Shown here one piece after another: positions 34,980 through 47,144 of a stretch of DNA of 64,000 nt (the stretch's first letter is position 1; every line of letters starts with the position of its first letter). The DNA is from Mortierella alpina (lineage: Eukaryota; Mortierellomycota; Mortierellomycetes; Mortierellales; Mortierellaceae), in NCBI GenBank assembly GCA_029449245.1, contig JANATF010000001.1, positions 2,294,001-2,358,000 on the forward strand, given 5' to 3'. Position numbers and translations under genes: made by a program. Under the pieces are notes generated by a model that made no database searches, was not told the origin of the DNA, and saw only the letters and a list, made by a program, of their open reading frames with translations.

Positions 34980-36954
34980 TTGCAAACTCCAAAATTCGCC
35001 TCAACTGCACCACAGCTCACCGAGGAACCGGCCTTCCAGGGTAGCTACGACCCCGACGTTTTGAACAAGCTCGATATTGACGATTACTTCAAGAATACCC
35101 ACCCTCAAAGTTGGCACCCAGTGGAATTCGTTTCGAAGAGACGTGTGCAAAGTCTGGCTCCTTTTATCGGAGGTCTCGATGTCATAGGCAAAATCCGTTT
35201 TCCGCCCAGTGCCTATGCAAGAAGCTGGATATTATTTCTCGATACTGAGAAGTACAAGGCCTTGAGTATTATTGTAATTCGACGAGAGGCGGAAAGGCAA
35301 ACGATCTCGCTTACTGAACTGCAGGTGGGATTCTCGTCGGCTACCTACGGTTCTCTGGACGCTACCTCTAAAAAGAGGAAGTTACGTAAGTGATAAGCGT
35401 CAACTGGTCGATCTGATTTATCTTGTCGCTCCACTTAAACCCTGTGTTTTTGCTTGTTGGTTGACAATATGCATCGATGTCACAATGTCGATGACATTGA
35501 GAAGCGTCCGTTGACTCCAACTAAGGACAGGAACGATATTGCAGACGATAATGAGAAGATCGTAAGCACAACAGGTATGTTGCCTCGAATTCATGTAGGT
35601 AGCTCATATGAGACTTTCATCTCAAGTGACCTTGAATTCTTTTTCTTTTGCACTGCCTATCAGCCATAAGATCAATCACCCCACCATCTGCTTCTTCAGC
35701 CGACTACCGCAGCAGTACCCCACCGCCTCTTATGCCGGATCTTGAGGAAGTTCCCAGCATTGAAGGTATATAAGAGTCAGTATATTTGCGCAACAGTTTG
35801 TACATTTCTGTTTCTCTCAAGCTTACAATAATTCTATCAGGTTCGCCTTTTTGGGACATAATCGGCATGCCATCTCTCTGGCTTCTGGAGAGTGCGAATG
35901 TGTCATATGGTTTTGAGCGAGCAAAATCATCCATTCAGAAATCATTTCCACTGATGAATCTTTGTAAAGACAATATTGCGGACTTTTGCCACGGCGGCGA
36001 GCTACAGGATTTCATGGATGATACGGTATTCTCAGTGGCGTTGGATGCCTTGCCAACCATGCCGAATCTGCTTCAAGACCAGCAGTCCATGTTGGACAAA
36101 CTGTTCGAAGGCAAAATAACGCTGGAGGGGCTCTCAGAGAGGATAGATGATCTCATGAAGGTGTCCGACCCTGTACCAGCTCTGAACCGTTATATTTTCA
36201 CAGCGTTTCAACCAATGTATGTATCTAATATTACTTTTTAAAAGCTTTCGCAATGACTTAGTTCTAACAGATATTGCGAACTGTATCTAGCCGCTCTGCC
36301 TTCATGTACACAGGGACTATCAGCCAAGACATGAACGATCGCCATTACTTCCGAGATTATGTCGTAGAGTTGCTTCGAGGCGCATTGTCCATTCACGGCC
36401 TTCCTTACCTATGGGGCGAGATCTATGTGCCAGCAGTTTCATACCGCAAGACTAATGATGCGGATGCTACAGGACGTGGAAAGTATGCTGATGGAGTCGC
36501 TGAATCAGGAGGGCATCAGATTCTGCTGTCAGAGAGCAGCAAGTTGCGTCGGGCTCCAGCTACTAAGGATCACGACGACAAAATGAAGCTAAAAAGGATG
36601 CTTCGCGATCTTTTCAACTTCACGATCTTGGAGATGACAAAAAACAAGGATCGAGTAAAGCCAAATTTGACGGTTTTTGGATCACGAACATTCAAGGACA
36701 CTACGGAGCTGATTGCAATGGACTATCATGGAATGTACAGGACATTTTGCCTCGGGTCGTTCAAGGTTGTATCGACGGCGCATAATTTAAAAAATTTGAA
36801 AGAATGCTTCGAGATGTGCCTCAGATTTTCGATGGCGGTAAATGAGCAGGCATCTGAGCGGCTGGACATGGGAAAACTGACGGACACGGAGGTCATCAAA
36901 TTGACGAAGGCAGCAAGAAAGTTGCTATCCCACACATCCTTCACCCCCCCCTAA
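34980..36954 (+). CDS. Unknown multi-exon protein, possibly nuclease-like
   Basis: Exons supported by splice sites and phase: about 35503-35574, 35664-35765, 35841-36216 and 36291-36954. An upstream coding block 34980-35323 or -35387 belongs to it, but it lacks an in-frame ATG and the join to the next exon is unsure (CTGCAG|GTGGGA is one option). No known family recognised. The last exon is well conserved-looking, with 'DRHYFRDYVVELLRGALSIHG', 'KYADGVAESGGHQILLSESSK' and 'LTVFGSRTF'. The D...E-SSK spacing is reminiscent of a PD-(D/E)XK nuclease fold, which is only a suggestion. The start given is the edge of the open frame. The gene may be truncated at its 5' end. Confidence 0.55.
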
Positions 36955-37972
36955 ACCGTCTGCCCAGGTACCCTGCAGCCCTTCCAGGCAGCGGGCGCAG
37001 CAGCAGGCACAGCGGAATGCAAATCGGAAGCTTTGACAGCCACACTCTCTTACCTCAAAGGACATGGGTCATCTTTGAGGTTGGTTATTCTCAAAGCGTA
37101 ATTCACATGCCTATCTATGTCTTGACGTTTTCGCTCGCCCTCTATGCAGTTTTTCTTTTCTCGCCCCTCCTGCAGTGCCCCCATGCAACCCACATATTGT
37201 AAGACCAGAATAGCAGAAATAAAATTAGTCAGCTTGACTGTTACTGCTGTTTGTACAGGCTGAACTATTGGTGCATGGACGTATGTTACAGAACGGCTAC
37301 AGGTACAATTGCTATGACATGGAGAGGCATGACGTGGAGAAGCAGGACCTGTTTTGGGGCTAGACGCGCTGTGTGGTGAACTTTTGCATTTTGAGCTGAT
37401 ACTCGCGCCCTAGGATCTCAGAGTGCGTCCTCTTCGTGAGCCACACAGCCTGGTCCAGCACAGACTCGGCCTCGATTCTCCAAGTGCTCTTGTAGTTGAA
37501 AATGTCTTACAGCCTTGATATCCTAAACTTGGACCGATCTCCTGAGTTTTGCGACAGATCGAGATATGATGCAAATTGTGTCAAAGTCAGAATTGTCATA
37601 TTGCATAACAGCGGGACCGCCTGAAAAGTATGCAATATGAGAGATTATGCGTTTTGTTTTGACAAGCTGGCTTACAGGGGCTCAGCACGAGCGGGGAAAA
37701 GAGATCCTTGTGCGATATGGGAGACAATGCACTTTGACAGTATGCAATACGACTATAGTGTATTTTGTTTTCATTCAGTAAACACTGTACACAACGAGCT
37801 CAAGTGGTCAGCTATGGCTGATGACTGGCCAGCCGCGGGCTTCTGTTGCGACGGCAGGTATGGCAGTTGTGGCTGACCAAACCCACCAAGGTCTCCAAAC
37901 AGATCATCGCTGCTAAGCAATCGACGGCACACTCCATGCTGGTGCTGTTGAAAAATATCTCGCTAGTTGGTA
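36955..37972. other. Intergenic between convergent genes
   Basis: About 1 kb without a supported gene. Short ORFs (37017-37202, 37637-37876) show no motif. Confidence 0.5.
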
Positions 37973-40863
37973 TTATTTATTCTGGTACATTTGAGCATTT
38001 GGCGATGTGTTATGAGGTACTGGCTGTGCTTGCTGATCGGTCGGTAATTGCAAGGAGGCAACATAAAACAACGCCCAAGTCCTGCTCAGGCCATCGTCCA
38101 GGGGCTGAGATGTTGTATTCCGCGTGTCAAAGTAGTTCCAGGCCGCATCCTTGTCCAGTACCCCATAGTTGGTCATCAACACTGACTTCCATCCGTCCGT
38201 GATATTGCCTACTACTGGACGCAGCAGACCATCCCATTCCTGGCGCACGAAAGCCGTGCGGCGGATAAGAGGCAGCACTGGTGTAGCTGGAATCATCTGG
38301 ATCCCTTGGATACATTCTGTTTAGTAGATTAGCAAGGCAGGTGAAGGAAAAGAAAAAGAAGATTAACCAAATATTCAAACCGAGTACATTTTCACAAATA
38401 TCATTTATGGCACAGTGGTGCCGATAGTTGTTACCAGTGCGACTAGAGAAGAACGTTGTGTGATCGACCTTGTTCTCATATAGGATCCCGGTGACCTTGT
38501 TCCCGACAAATGCCTTTGGATGATTCGCATTGTTATCCTCCATTAGAAAATAAGCCTGGATACTTCTACGAGCGACTGTCAGCATCACCTGGCTCAACCG
38601 CTCTAGTTTGGGTTCGCTGCTGACGCTGGCCCAAAGTGACATGGCGTAGTAAAAGTTCACGTCTTCTGAAGTCGACTCCTCGTTTTTGCCATCTGCCGAC
38701 GAAAAGAGTCCCTGCGACCAAGAGTGACCCATAAACCAATCATAGTACCGAAAAACTGGAAAGTAAGGATCCTCTGAGGAAGGGTTGGCGACGTCGCGAA
38801 TCAGACTCTGTACAAACGAGGACAGAGCATCGCCATTCCATGTCGGATCGAGATGTCGAATTATGGCCGCCGTATGCACAAAGTACCCGTAGTGGTAATG
38901 GTGATCACTGAGAGAAATAGTAAGAAAAAATGACGCGTTAAAACGAAATGCGCTCACGGTAAAACCATTTCATCTATTGTGTGCACAACCCCGTCGAAGA
39001 CTTACTTGTACCAGCCGTTGCCAAAATCTGCATCAGGTCCTGCCTGACTTGTGATTAGTCCTTTCCAGGTTGTATCGTACACCAAAGGGAACTGCTGTTT
39101 GTTTTCCAGAAACCTCGAAAACGCAGTTTTGAGTTTTTCCAGACATGTTTGCTTCAACGACTGGTCCTCCTTGACCACATCTACGGCTACCAAACACACT
39201 AGACCAAACTTTGCTAGCGCCTTGCCCGCATAATACAACGACTGTCCGTCGGTCGCATTCTCAAAACTGTCCTGGACGTCCTGCTGCACTTGCTCCCGGA
39301 TCTTGCTCAGGCGCTCTTGACTGACCCTATCGGGCCATCCGTCGGGCAAAAACCCAACAGTGATCCGGTTTGGTTCAACAAAATGCCAGCTTTCTCCTAA
39401 GTATGCCACCATCTTTCCTTTGGTAGTCGAAGGCAACACTAGCGATGTTGCCGTGGCTGAGTCTGTCATAACGTCCCGGTGGTGAGGCAGTGTGAAGTGC
39501 ATAAAGCTTTTGGATGAATTGCCTGCCAACATCCAGTCAATCCGATATCCTGCCAACATCCAGTCAATCCGATATCCTGCCGCGTTGCTAATGAAGCTCT
39601 TCAATGGTCAGTGACATCGCGCGATGATCAGCACTTTGATTACAAAAAAATTCAAAGGCTAGTCCCTTACTTTTGCAAATAAATGTCCCGGACCACAAGG
39701 TCTCCTGAGGTCGGATAGATCCCTACCGCAGCATCATACAACTTCTCAGCCTCAACTTCATTCCCAACAGGCACTTTGGCAATCTGCAAAAGCCCGGTGA
39801 ACGTTCCCGACGTTGCGACTACCGCGTCTCCTTGCTCAGTCTTCTTTTCCAGCTTCAGTCTCGGACTGTTCTGGTCATCATCCCGCGCATACAACAGCCA
39901 GGTGGTCTCATCCCCCATCAAGAACCGGTACTTGACCCATCCTTCCATTTGAAGCTGTCGGGAAGAATTGTCCATGGTCAAATTTCGAACCAACGTTTCT
40001 GAAAAGATCCTCGGTGTTAGATTGTGGTACAGTCCCGAGACAAAGGCCATCCCTCGAATGATTGGTACCTGCAGTGTTGCATCCTGACCTACAAGACCTG
40101 GTGCACTCGCTCCTGTCGTAGTTGTTGTCATTGTATTCCCAGCTCTGGGTGTGAGGATCATGGTGCATCCAAACTCGCTAAAGTCACCCACGGTCATCTC
40201 ATGATTCGAATCAAACTCGGTGGCAGACAGGCCCATACTGACAATAAACGGGTTGGTGTAAAATCTAGCCCCTTGCATCTTGTAGTTTGGTCCAAAAGAT
40301 TTCTCGGTGTCGTCCACATGGGATATGGCAAGCCCCTGCTGTGCTGAATCCTCTTCATCTTCCCCTCCTCTGTCCCAGCGTAGTCCGTAAGGGTGCGTCC
40401 AGATAGGGGCTCGAGAATTCAGGATCAAGAGGTCTCCATAAAACTTATTAGTTGGCGGCGGCGTATTCAAGTCTTTGGGTCGCACGCGGACCGGCTGCAA
40501 AGGGTGAGGACGACTCTGAAAGATTCCTGGCGGTGGATCCTTGCTAATGGGCTGTAGGATAGAATCTTCTGGTGGTGGTAGTGGTCCGAGATTGAAGAGC
40601 GGTATGGGAGCAGGAGTCGGGTAGGAAGATGGAGCGGAGGATGACCGACTGCTGGATTGGGAGATGGATCGAAGGTGTCGCTGTCGGCGGTGACGGGACC
40701 CTGGGTGTTGATGCGGCGTGGGCTGAGCTGTGTTCGTTGAGCTGTGCCTGTTCCTGTGTCCTTGTCTGTGCCTGTGCCTGTGGTTATGGTGTGGTTCCGC
40801 AACAGCTGGCAGTAGCATGGCCCAGAGTCCAAAGAGTAGTGTGAGCGACAATAGTATCTTCAT
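37973..40863 (-). CDS. Secreted endo-1,3-beta-glucanase, GH81
   Basis: Exons 39671-40863, 39006-39596, about 38400-38907 and 37973-about 38310; the last junction is unresolved (donor near 38400-38425, acceptor near 38305). From ATG 40863 a signal peptide of about 23 residues ('KILLSLTLLFGLWAMLLPAVA') is followed by a His/Arg- and Ser-rich linker, then the GH81 N-terminal beta domain ('TNKFYGDLLI', 'PIWTHPYGLRW'). The catalytic helical part has 'DHHYHYGYF', 'GHSWSQGLF' and 'ADGKNEESTSED', the last holding the acidic active-site positions of the family, and ends with 'LDDGLSRTWALFYVASL'. It hydrolyses wall beta-1,3-glucan, for example in cell separation. A 27-bp tandem duplication lies in the second exon. 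Confidence 0.92.
39524..39577. repeat. Exact 27-bp tandem duplication inside GH81 gene
   Basis: Two perfect 27-base copies (39524-39550, 39551-39577) repeat nine residues (AGYRIDWML) in frame. Confidence 0.95.
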
Positions 40864-41251
40864 TGTCGAAAGGAGACGAGGAGGCAAAAGTGGGTACAGT
40901 GGGATTGTTTTAGGAACTTGACTTGTTTATCACATATGCTGTTAACATTTGCTGCAGGGAGATCTTGAGAATGTCGATTAGTGGTGAGGCACGAAAATGG
41001 GATATCTCGCTGAAGATTGCTTCCTGCTTTTATATCTGCATTCGCTTCCTGGACTGGGAAATGATGAAAAAAAGGGGCTGCGATATGGCAATATAAGGAG
41101 TGTGTGCCCGAGGATGACAATGAATATACGAGACTCAAAACCCATTTCCTGCGGCTGGTTGTGAAGTGGTGGGATCAAGCCGTGATGAAACCATTGGATC
41201 GGATAGCCAATATCGCCCTTTATGTCATCTCGTACTCTTGTCTCCTTGACC
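40864..41251. other. GH81 promoter region and DNAJC8-like 3' end
   Basis: 388 bp, no gene seen. Confidence 0.5.
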
Positions 41252-42059
41252 TCAGAACCCCTCGGACGCTGACGAAGTCGTTGGCCTCTTGCTATAGGGC
41301 GTTGTGTTTTCAGCAACAGTCTTAGGGGGCCTGAAGCTCGTCGGCTTCTTCTTTTTCATCTTACCGCCAGAGGTCTTTCCTGCCTGGAAGTTCCTCCAAC
41401 CCTGAACGCGATCATCCCTCGAGTCCTCCCAAACCTTTTGTGCCTCCTGTTTCCGTTTCCTTTCTGACATCACCTCATCCTGTTTCCGGGCTACCTCGCC
41501 CTCGGCTTCCATTTCCTTCTTCATCAGCTTTCGCTTTCGTAATTCAACGTCGATCAGCAGCTCCTTCGTCTTTTGCTTGACGAGAGTCTTGTATACGGGA
41601 GAGGTGAAGAACGGGTCCGTCGGTGCCATGTTCAATGGCTGAGCCTTCTTGACTTCAAACTTGGCTTCATCAATGATGCTGTTGAGGAACGACCGTTTCG
41701 CGGGATCCATGAGGTCTGTCTCTGCCTTTTTCAACACATCAAAGGCGTCTCGTGCCTGCGCGTGCTTGACCTTGTCCGGGTGAATCATTAGACTAAAGCA
41801 GTACCGTTTGTAAAAGGGGAAAGGTGTGTTAGAGTGTGTGTGGGGCATTGTCGCAGCTTTAGGGTGTCAACCACTTTTGCCAGACTTACGACTTTTTGCG
41901 GTAAGCGATCTTGATGTCCTTTTCGACGCAGCCCACGTCCAGCTCGAGGATGTCGTATGGGTCCAGCTTAAAGCAAGCCATGATGCGCTCGACCTCGGCG
42001 TCCTTCTGGATGGCGGATGCCTCGACCTCCAGGAACCGATCAATGTCAATGTCTGCCAT
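41252..42059 (-). CDS. J-domain protein, DNAJC8/Spf31-like
   Basis: Exons 41890-42059 and 41252-41792, donor AAGTC|GTAAGT, acceptor ctttag, 236 residues (human DNAJC8 is 253). The J domain is near the N-terminus: 'DPYDILELDVGCVEKDIKIAYRKKS' leads to 'LMIHPDKVKHAQA', with the HPD that stimulates Hsp70 ATPase. A long charged helix follows ('RKRKLMKKEMEAEGEVARKQDEV') and a Lys-rich tail with likely nuclear localisation ('KMKKKKP'). The family is linked to spliceosomes. It shares a 308-bp divergent promoter region with the WW/FF gene, itself another RNA-processing protein. Confidence 0.93.
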
Positions 42060-42123
42060 GTGTGCTGTGATTGGTGAAATGTATCCCGAGAAAGAAGCGT
42101 GTGTGCTGTCGCTGAGATTGTAC

Positions 42124-42163
42124 CCTGTCCTGTCCTGTCCTGTCCTGTCCTGTCCTGTCCTGC
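42124..42163. repeat. Pentanucleotide repeat (TGTCC), 8 units
   Basis: Perfect array in the region between the two divergent start codons (42059 and 42368). Confidence 0.95.
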
Positions 42164-42367
42164 TCTGTGTGGTCCTCCTGAAGGAATGTAGCTGGTGGTA
42201 ATGGTGGCGGTGGTGGTGGGAGTTGGTGGCCAGAACCGAGGTTGAGTGGAGTGTGAATGTCGAAGCAAGGCGAACGAGACACAGGCACAAGCCACTCCAC
42301 CAAGTAAGGAACACCGCTCGCTTGCAAGCAGGCAGATCAATTCATATGCACTTCGCCAACGCACGCA

Positions 42368-44374
42368 ATGGAACCCATGCAAGGACGACCTCCAGGATTG
42401 CCATTCTACGGCGGCCAGCCAGGTACTCATCCAGGACAGCTGATCCCAGGACCCCTTCAACCAGGACCATTCGGGCCTCCCCCTCTCCAGAGCGCATTCC
42501 CTCCCCCAGCATTCCTGCCGCCAGGATGGACCGAGCACAAAGCACCCGACGGCATGGCATATTACTACAACGCTGCAACCGGTCAGAGCTCGTGGGTCAG
42601 ACCGACCTTACCTCCACCTATTCCTGGTCATATGCCACCCCCAGGAATAGTTCCACCTCCACCAGGAGTGCCTGGATTCGCTATGAACCAACAGCAGCAG
42701 CCGATGTATCCACCAGGTGTCGCTCCCCATGCAACAGGACTTGCACCACCCACCATACCCGCGACATCATCAGAACCTACAGAGGACTCTGGAAAGAGTA
42801 AAAAGTCCAAAAAGGTCAAGAAAGAGAAGGCCGTGATAAAGTATGTTCTGTTTTCCAAATCCTGAAGGCACATGAACAAGCCCATGCAACCCTTCACGCT
42901 GCTGCTTACAATGTCGCCAAACCTTCTTGATACGTTCTTCCATTAGAACCCAGATCTTGGACACACCCTGGTTTATCATCACGACCAATCTAGAAAACAC
43001 ATTCTTTTACAACAAGGAAACCAAGGCGTCGATTTGGGTCCCAACACAGGAACTCGAAATTGTCCTTGCTAAAATGGGCCAGGTTGCGACAGAGAAGCTG
43101 GAGGCTGAGCGGAGGGCAAAGGAAGAAGAAGAACAGGAGCGACTCAGAGCCCTGAAGCGACCGAACGAGGCTGCTGAGGCTGGCCAGGAGGGTGAAAAAC
43201 GGTCAAAGAACGACTCGGAATCGGCCAACGCAGGCACAGAGTATGATACCCTCCATGCATTTGTTTGCATTTTTGACATATTGCTGAAGCGACCTTTGGA
43301 CTACTGTATAACTGACGGGAAAATCTCCAACAAAAATTACTCATCCTGATTAGAATGACAGAAGACGATGTGGCGTGGCAACTAGCTGCAATGGAAGGCA
43401 TGATGGGAGATCAGGACGAGGACCAGCACATGGACAGTCAGGACGAGAGTGAAGATGAAGATGATGATGCCGTGCATGCCCGCCTCCGCATGCTCCAAGG
43501 ATCTGCATCATCTCAGGCCGTTAGAATGGCTGCTCCAATCCCAGCTATTGAGATCTCACCCGATAATATTCAGGAGCGCGAGATGGCGTTCATGAACTTG
43601 ATGCGTGACCGTGGCGTAACCCAGTTCGATACATGGGAGAAGGCTATGACCAGGATCGAAGTTGACCCAAGAATTCGTCTGATTCCGAGCAGCAAAGATC
43701 GCCAGGCGTTATTTGAAAGCTTTTGTTTGATTCGCGCACAGGAGATCAAAGACGCCAAGGAGAAGGAGGCCAAGAAGGTGGAAGAAGGATCGACTAGGGA
43801 TAGCGAGAAAAAGCGATCTCGAGATTCAAAATCGACCTCGGTCTCTGCAGCATCGTCGTCTTCCTCAAAGCCGGAAGATGTATATAGAAGGCTTGTGGAA
43901 GATTATACTACAAAGACATCGACCTGGCTGGATTTTATGACCAAATATCGAATCGACCCTCGGTTCCTAGGCCTCAAACCTGGTTCATTAAGAGAATCCA
44001 TTTTTCGGCAGTACCTGTCGGATCTGAAGAAGGGAATTATTCAACCAAAGACCCGCTCCCGTTCCTCAGAGAGAAGCAAGGACAAGGAGAGACGCAGGGA
44101 TAGAAGCAGGGACAAGAGCCGTGACAGGAGCAGCAAAGGGTCATCATCCAGGAGTTACAAGGCAACGGCGGAAGAAATTGAAGAGTTTATGAGTTTGCTG
44201 AAGGAGACCAAGAAGGACATACTTCATGAACACAAGCACTCGTCGTCAGTGGAATGGCGCAAGATCAAAAAGTCGATTGATAGGGACCGGCGCTATGAGG
44301 CTGTTGGATCGTCGACTGAGCGCGAGCGCTTGTTCCGGGAGTATGCGGATCGTGTTATCCAGCGACGGGACTAA
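42368..44374 (+). CDS. WW/FF-domain protein, TCERG1/Dre4-like
   Basis: Exons 42368-42840, 42947-43240 and 43354-44374; 595 residues. The Pro/Gly-rich start contains WW1 (about 52-80, 'PPGWTEHKAPDGMAYYYN', W54 and W76). A basic linker ('KSKKSKKVKKEK') precedes a WW2-like unit ('DTPWFIITTNLENTFFYN', 'ASIWVPT'). After an acidic stretch come three FF repeats: 'EREMAFMNLMRDRGV', 'VYRRLVEDYTTKTSTWLDF' and 'EEFMSLLKETKKDI', with an RS-type basic patch between the second and third. Such proteins couple RNA polymerase II elongation with splicing. PRP40 is less likely because the domain layout and length suit TCERG1/Dre4 better. Confidence 0.9.
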
Positions 44375-44491
44375 GTAATAAAAAAATGCGTTTATTACGA
44401 TGCGTGTGTAAGAAAAAAAATGATGCAAGAAAGTTGGAATGAGGTTCTGTTTGGGCCGAACGTCTGAAAAGGCTAAGGCAGCGGATGATAT

Positions 44492-46923
44492 CTATGCTGT
44501 TCTTTGCCTCTTGCCGCCCTTATTCTTGTTTCCTCCAAAACTGAATTTCTTCAGAGGGTCATTCTTCTTTCCTCCGCTGTTGGCACCCTTGCCCTGACGG
44601 CCTTTCCGTGCAGAGTTTTGTGCCTTCTTCTTGTATGTGATCTGCCCAAGTCCAACGGTCTCGCCAATCTTTTGTGAAGAGACTGCCTGGACCTTGGGCA
44701 TCATGTAGTCGGGGACATGCTTCATGTGAGGCTGAACACGCGTTGGGTGAAGCGTCTTGTCGTGGCGCAAATACTCCAAATCCTTGGGCTTGTCCTCAAA
44801 ATGGGCGCGCAGCTTCTCAGAGTTGAGCATCTCGGCCTTCAACTCCTTGAGGCGGGCTTCGCGGATCGATCCTCGGGTTACAGCACGCATGGCGTCATCC
44901 ATACGGTACCGGAATCCTGCAAGCTGCTGCATAGGGATGGTATAAGGATTGATGGTGCATCCTGACGCTGATTGAGCGAAAAATTGGTTGTTGGTTAGGT
45001 CGAGTCGTCATGGCACTCCATTCAAAACAAACCACATCATAGCGATGGTTCTCACCTTCTTGTTGCTTAACGACGCGGTTAAAGACGATCTCATCATCGC
45101 CCTGCATGTGGCTCCAGCCTCCTCCTCCGAGGAGCTGGCTGGCCTTGACTGACTTCTCTTTCTCCTCTGCTGTGACGACAAAGCTCAGACTGGTTCCCAT
45201 CTGACCTCCACGGGCTGTGCGTCCCACGCGATGCGTATATGATTTGGCAGTTGGTGGGAAATCAAAGTTGACAACAGCAGCGACGTTAACAAAGTCGATT
45301 CCACGCGACACTCCATACTCCTGATCCTTCTTGGGGCCCGACTTCTTCTTTGACTTGATCGACGATGATGATGCTGCGCTGGACAAAGTCGTTGAGTCGT
45401 CCTCGGGTGCTTTCCTCTTCTTTGAATCTGTGGCAGCGGCAGATCCCTGCATCTCTGCCATGGCGCTTTCCTCATCCTCTTCGTCTTCATTGTCGCTGGC
45501 CTTCATCATGGCCTCCAGTTCATCCTCGCCTTCATCCAGGTCCTCGCCCTCGGAGCCATCAAACTCCATTTCCAGGTCGCCTTCTGGGATACCATCATCT
45601 TCATCTTCATCTTCCTTCTCATCCTCCTCGTCCTCGTCTTTTTCCTCCTCGTCCTCCTTCTCCTCCACAATCTCCTGTACAGATGCTTCCTCCTCTTCCT
45701 TCTCTCCTTTGAGTCCACCCTCATCAGTGGCAATCATGTAGTCGTAAATACCCTTGTTGAACTCCTCGACAATATGCACACGCGAGTTGAGTGGCAATTC
45801 CGAATTCAACACCACACTTGGAATCGAGAATTGCTCCAAGAATAACTTGAGACGGTAACAGCGCTCAATGTCGTTCACAAAGATGATGCACTTTCCCTTG
45901 AGCAGCTTGAGCTTGAGCAAAACATAGAGAATGAGGTACTTATCCGTCTCGCTGCAGATCGTGTAAAGTTGCTTCAAGTTATCCCAAGTCGAGTCCATAG
46001 CCTTGTCCTCCATCTTGAGGATCGCAGGTGAGCGCAAGACCAGCTGCTTGAGTGAATCCACATCGTCGCCCAAGGTGGCGGACATGAGGAAGGACTGAAA
46101 GATCTTTGGCAAAAACATCAGCAATTCCTTGACATCCTCCTCGTAGTCGTAGTTGCAGACCAGATCGGCCTCGTCAATGACTAGCGTCTGGAAGTGTGTC
46201 TTCAAATCCACAGCGTTCAACTTCAACTGGGCGAGGATCCTGGAGGGTGTTGAGATGATGATATCAGGCATCGTTGCCAAGAGGGGTCTATGACGGGAAA
46301 GGATTTTATGTCAGTTACCACGTCAGATACATAACATGGTGCCTTTCGCCCATTACAACTTCGGTTCACTTACTGCTGAACCTTGTCGTTTTGCTTTCCG
46401 GCAATGTTCAGGACGTTGACGGCTCTGCCGCAGAAGAGCAAGATGTTGTTGGTAAAAGCCGTGACCTGTCCAGCGAGCTCGACAGTGGGGACGAGAACAA
46501 GTCCACGGGTTGCAGTGGCCTCGGGGGAGTTGGCAGGGAGAGCCTGTAGTGTTTTGATGTCATGAAGTATCATAGCATGTTAGATCATGGTTGCAGCAAG
46601 CAATATCACTGAAAATGAGTAGGCAGGACTACAACAGCAACGAGAGGACATACGTCTTTGACAGCGAGAATCTTGTGAATAAGTGGAAGCATAAAGGCAG
46701 CCGTCTTTCCGCTTCCGGTTCTCGCCTTGGCAAGGATGTCCTTGCCAGCCAGAGCAAGGGGAATGGACTTTGCCTGCACGGGCGTGGGCTTTGTGAAGTT
46801 GAGTTTGGCGAGACCACGCAGCAGACGGTCGTCCAAGCCCAGGTCTGCAAAAGTGAGGTTGTCGTCGACGGTGTTGGGCGTGACCTCAGCGGCCTCGGTT
46901 TCTGACATGGTGCTATTGCTCAT
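44492..46923 (-). CDS. DBP9: DEAD-box RNA helicase DBP9 (DDX56-like)
   Basis: Exons 46654-46923, 46374-46543, 45056-46287 and 44492-44967 give 715 residues. Q motif '[14 protein letters not shown]', motif I 'ARTGSGKT' (about 67-74), 'STPSRIL', motif II 'VIDEADL' (D185), motif III 'MSATLGDD', and motif VI '[10 protein letters not shown]'. Between '[11 protein letters not shown]' and '[20 protein letters not shown]' there is an acidic Glu/Asp-rich insertion of about 130 residues, a known place for extra sequence in Dbp9 and unusually long here. The tail is Lys/Gly-rich. Dbp9 acts in the nucleolus in large ribosomal subunit assembly. Confidence 0.95.
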
Positions 46924-47144
46924 TCTTCAATGCAGCGATGTGAAGGAGGACGAAGGGAAGACTGGAGAATGAAGTAAAGGGAGGCGCAACAGGGAAGACG
47001 AAAAAGCAATGCTCAAGGAGCACTTGCGCTGGGCTTTCAAAGTGAGGCAAACCTGCACACAACACAAGCCACCTTTTTTTTTTTGTTTGATGCGTTCAAC
47101 ACCTATGTAAATCACGTGTATATTTCATGTGCACAACGCCCAAC

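Noticed and set aside
42124-42163. CRISPR-like or telomeric array
   Set aside because: A simple 5-bp microsatellite without spacers, internal to the contig; the other tandem arrays also lack spacers.
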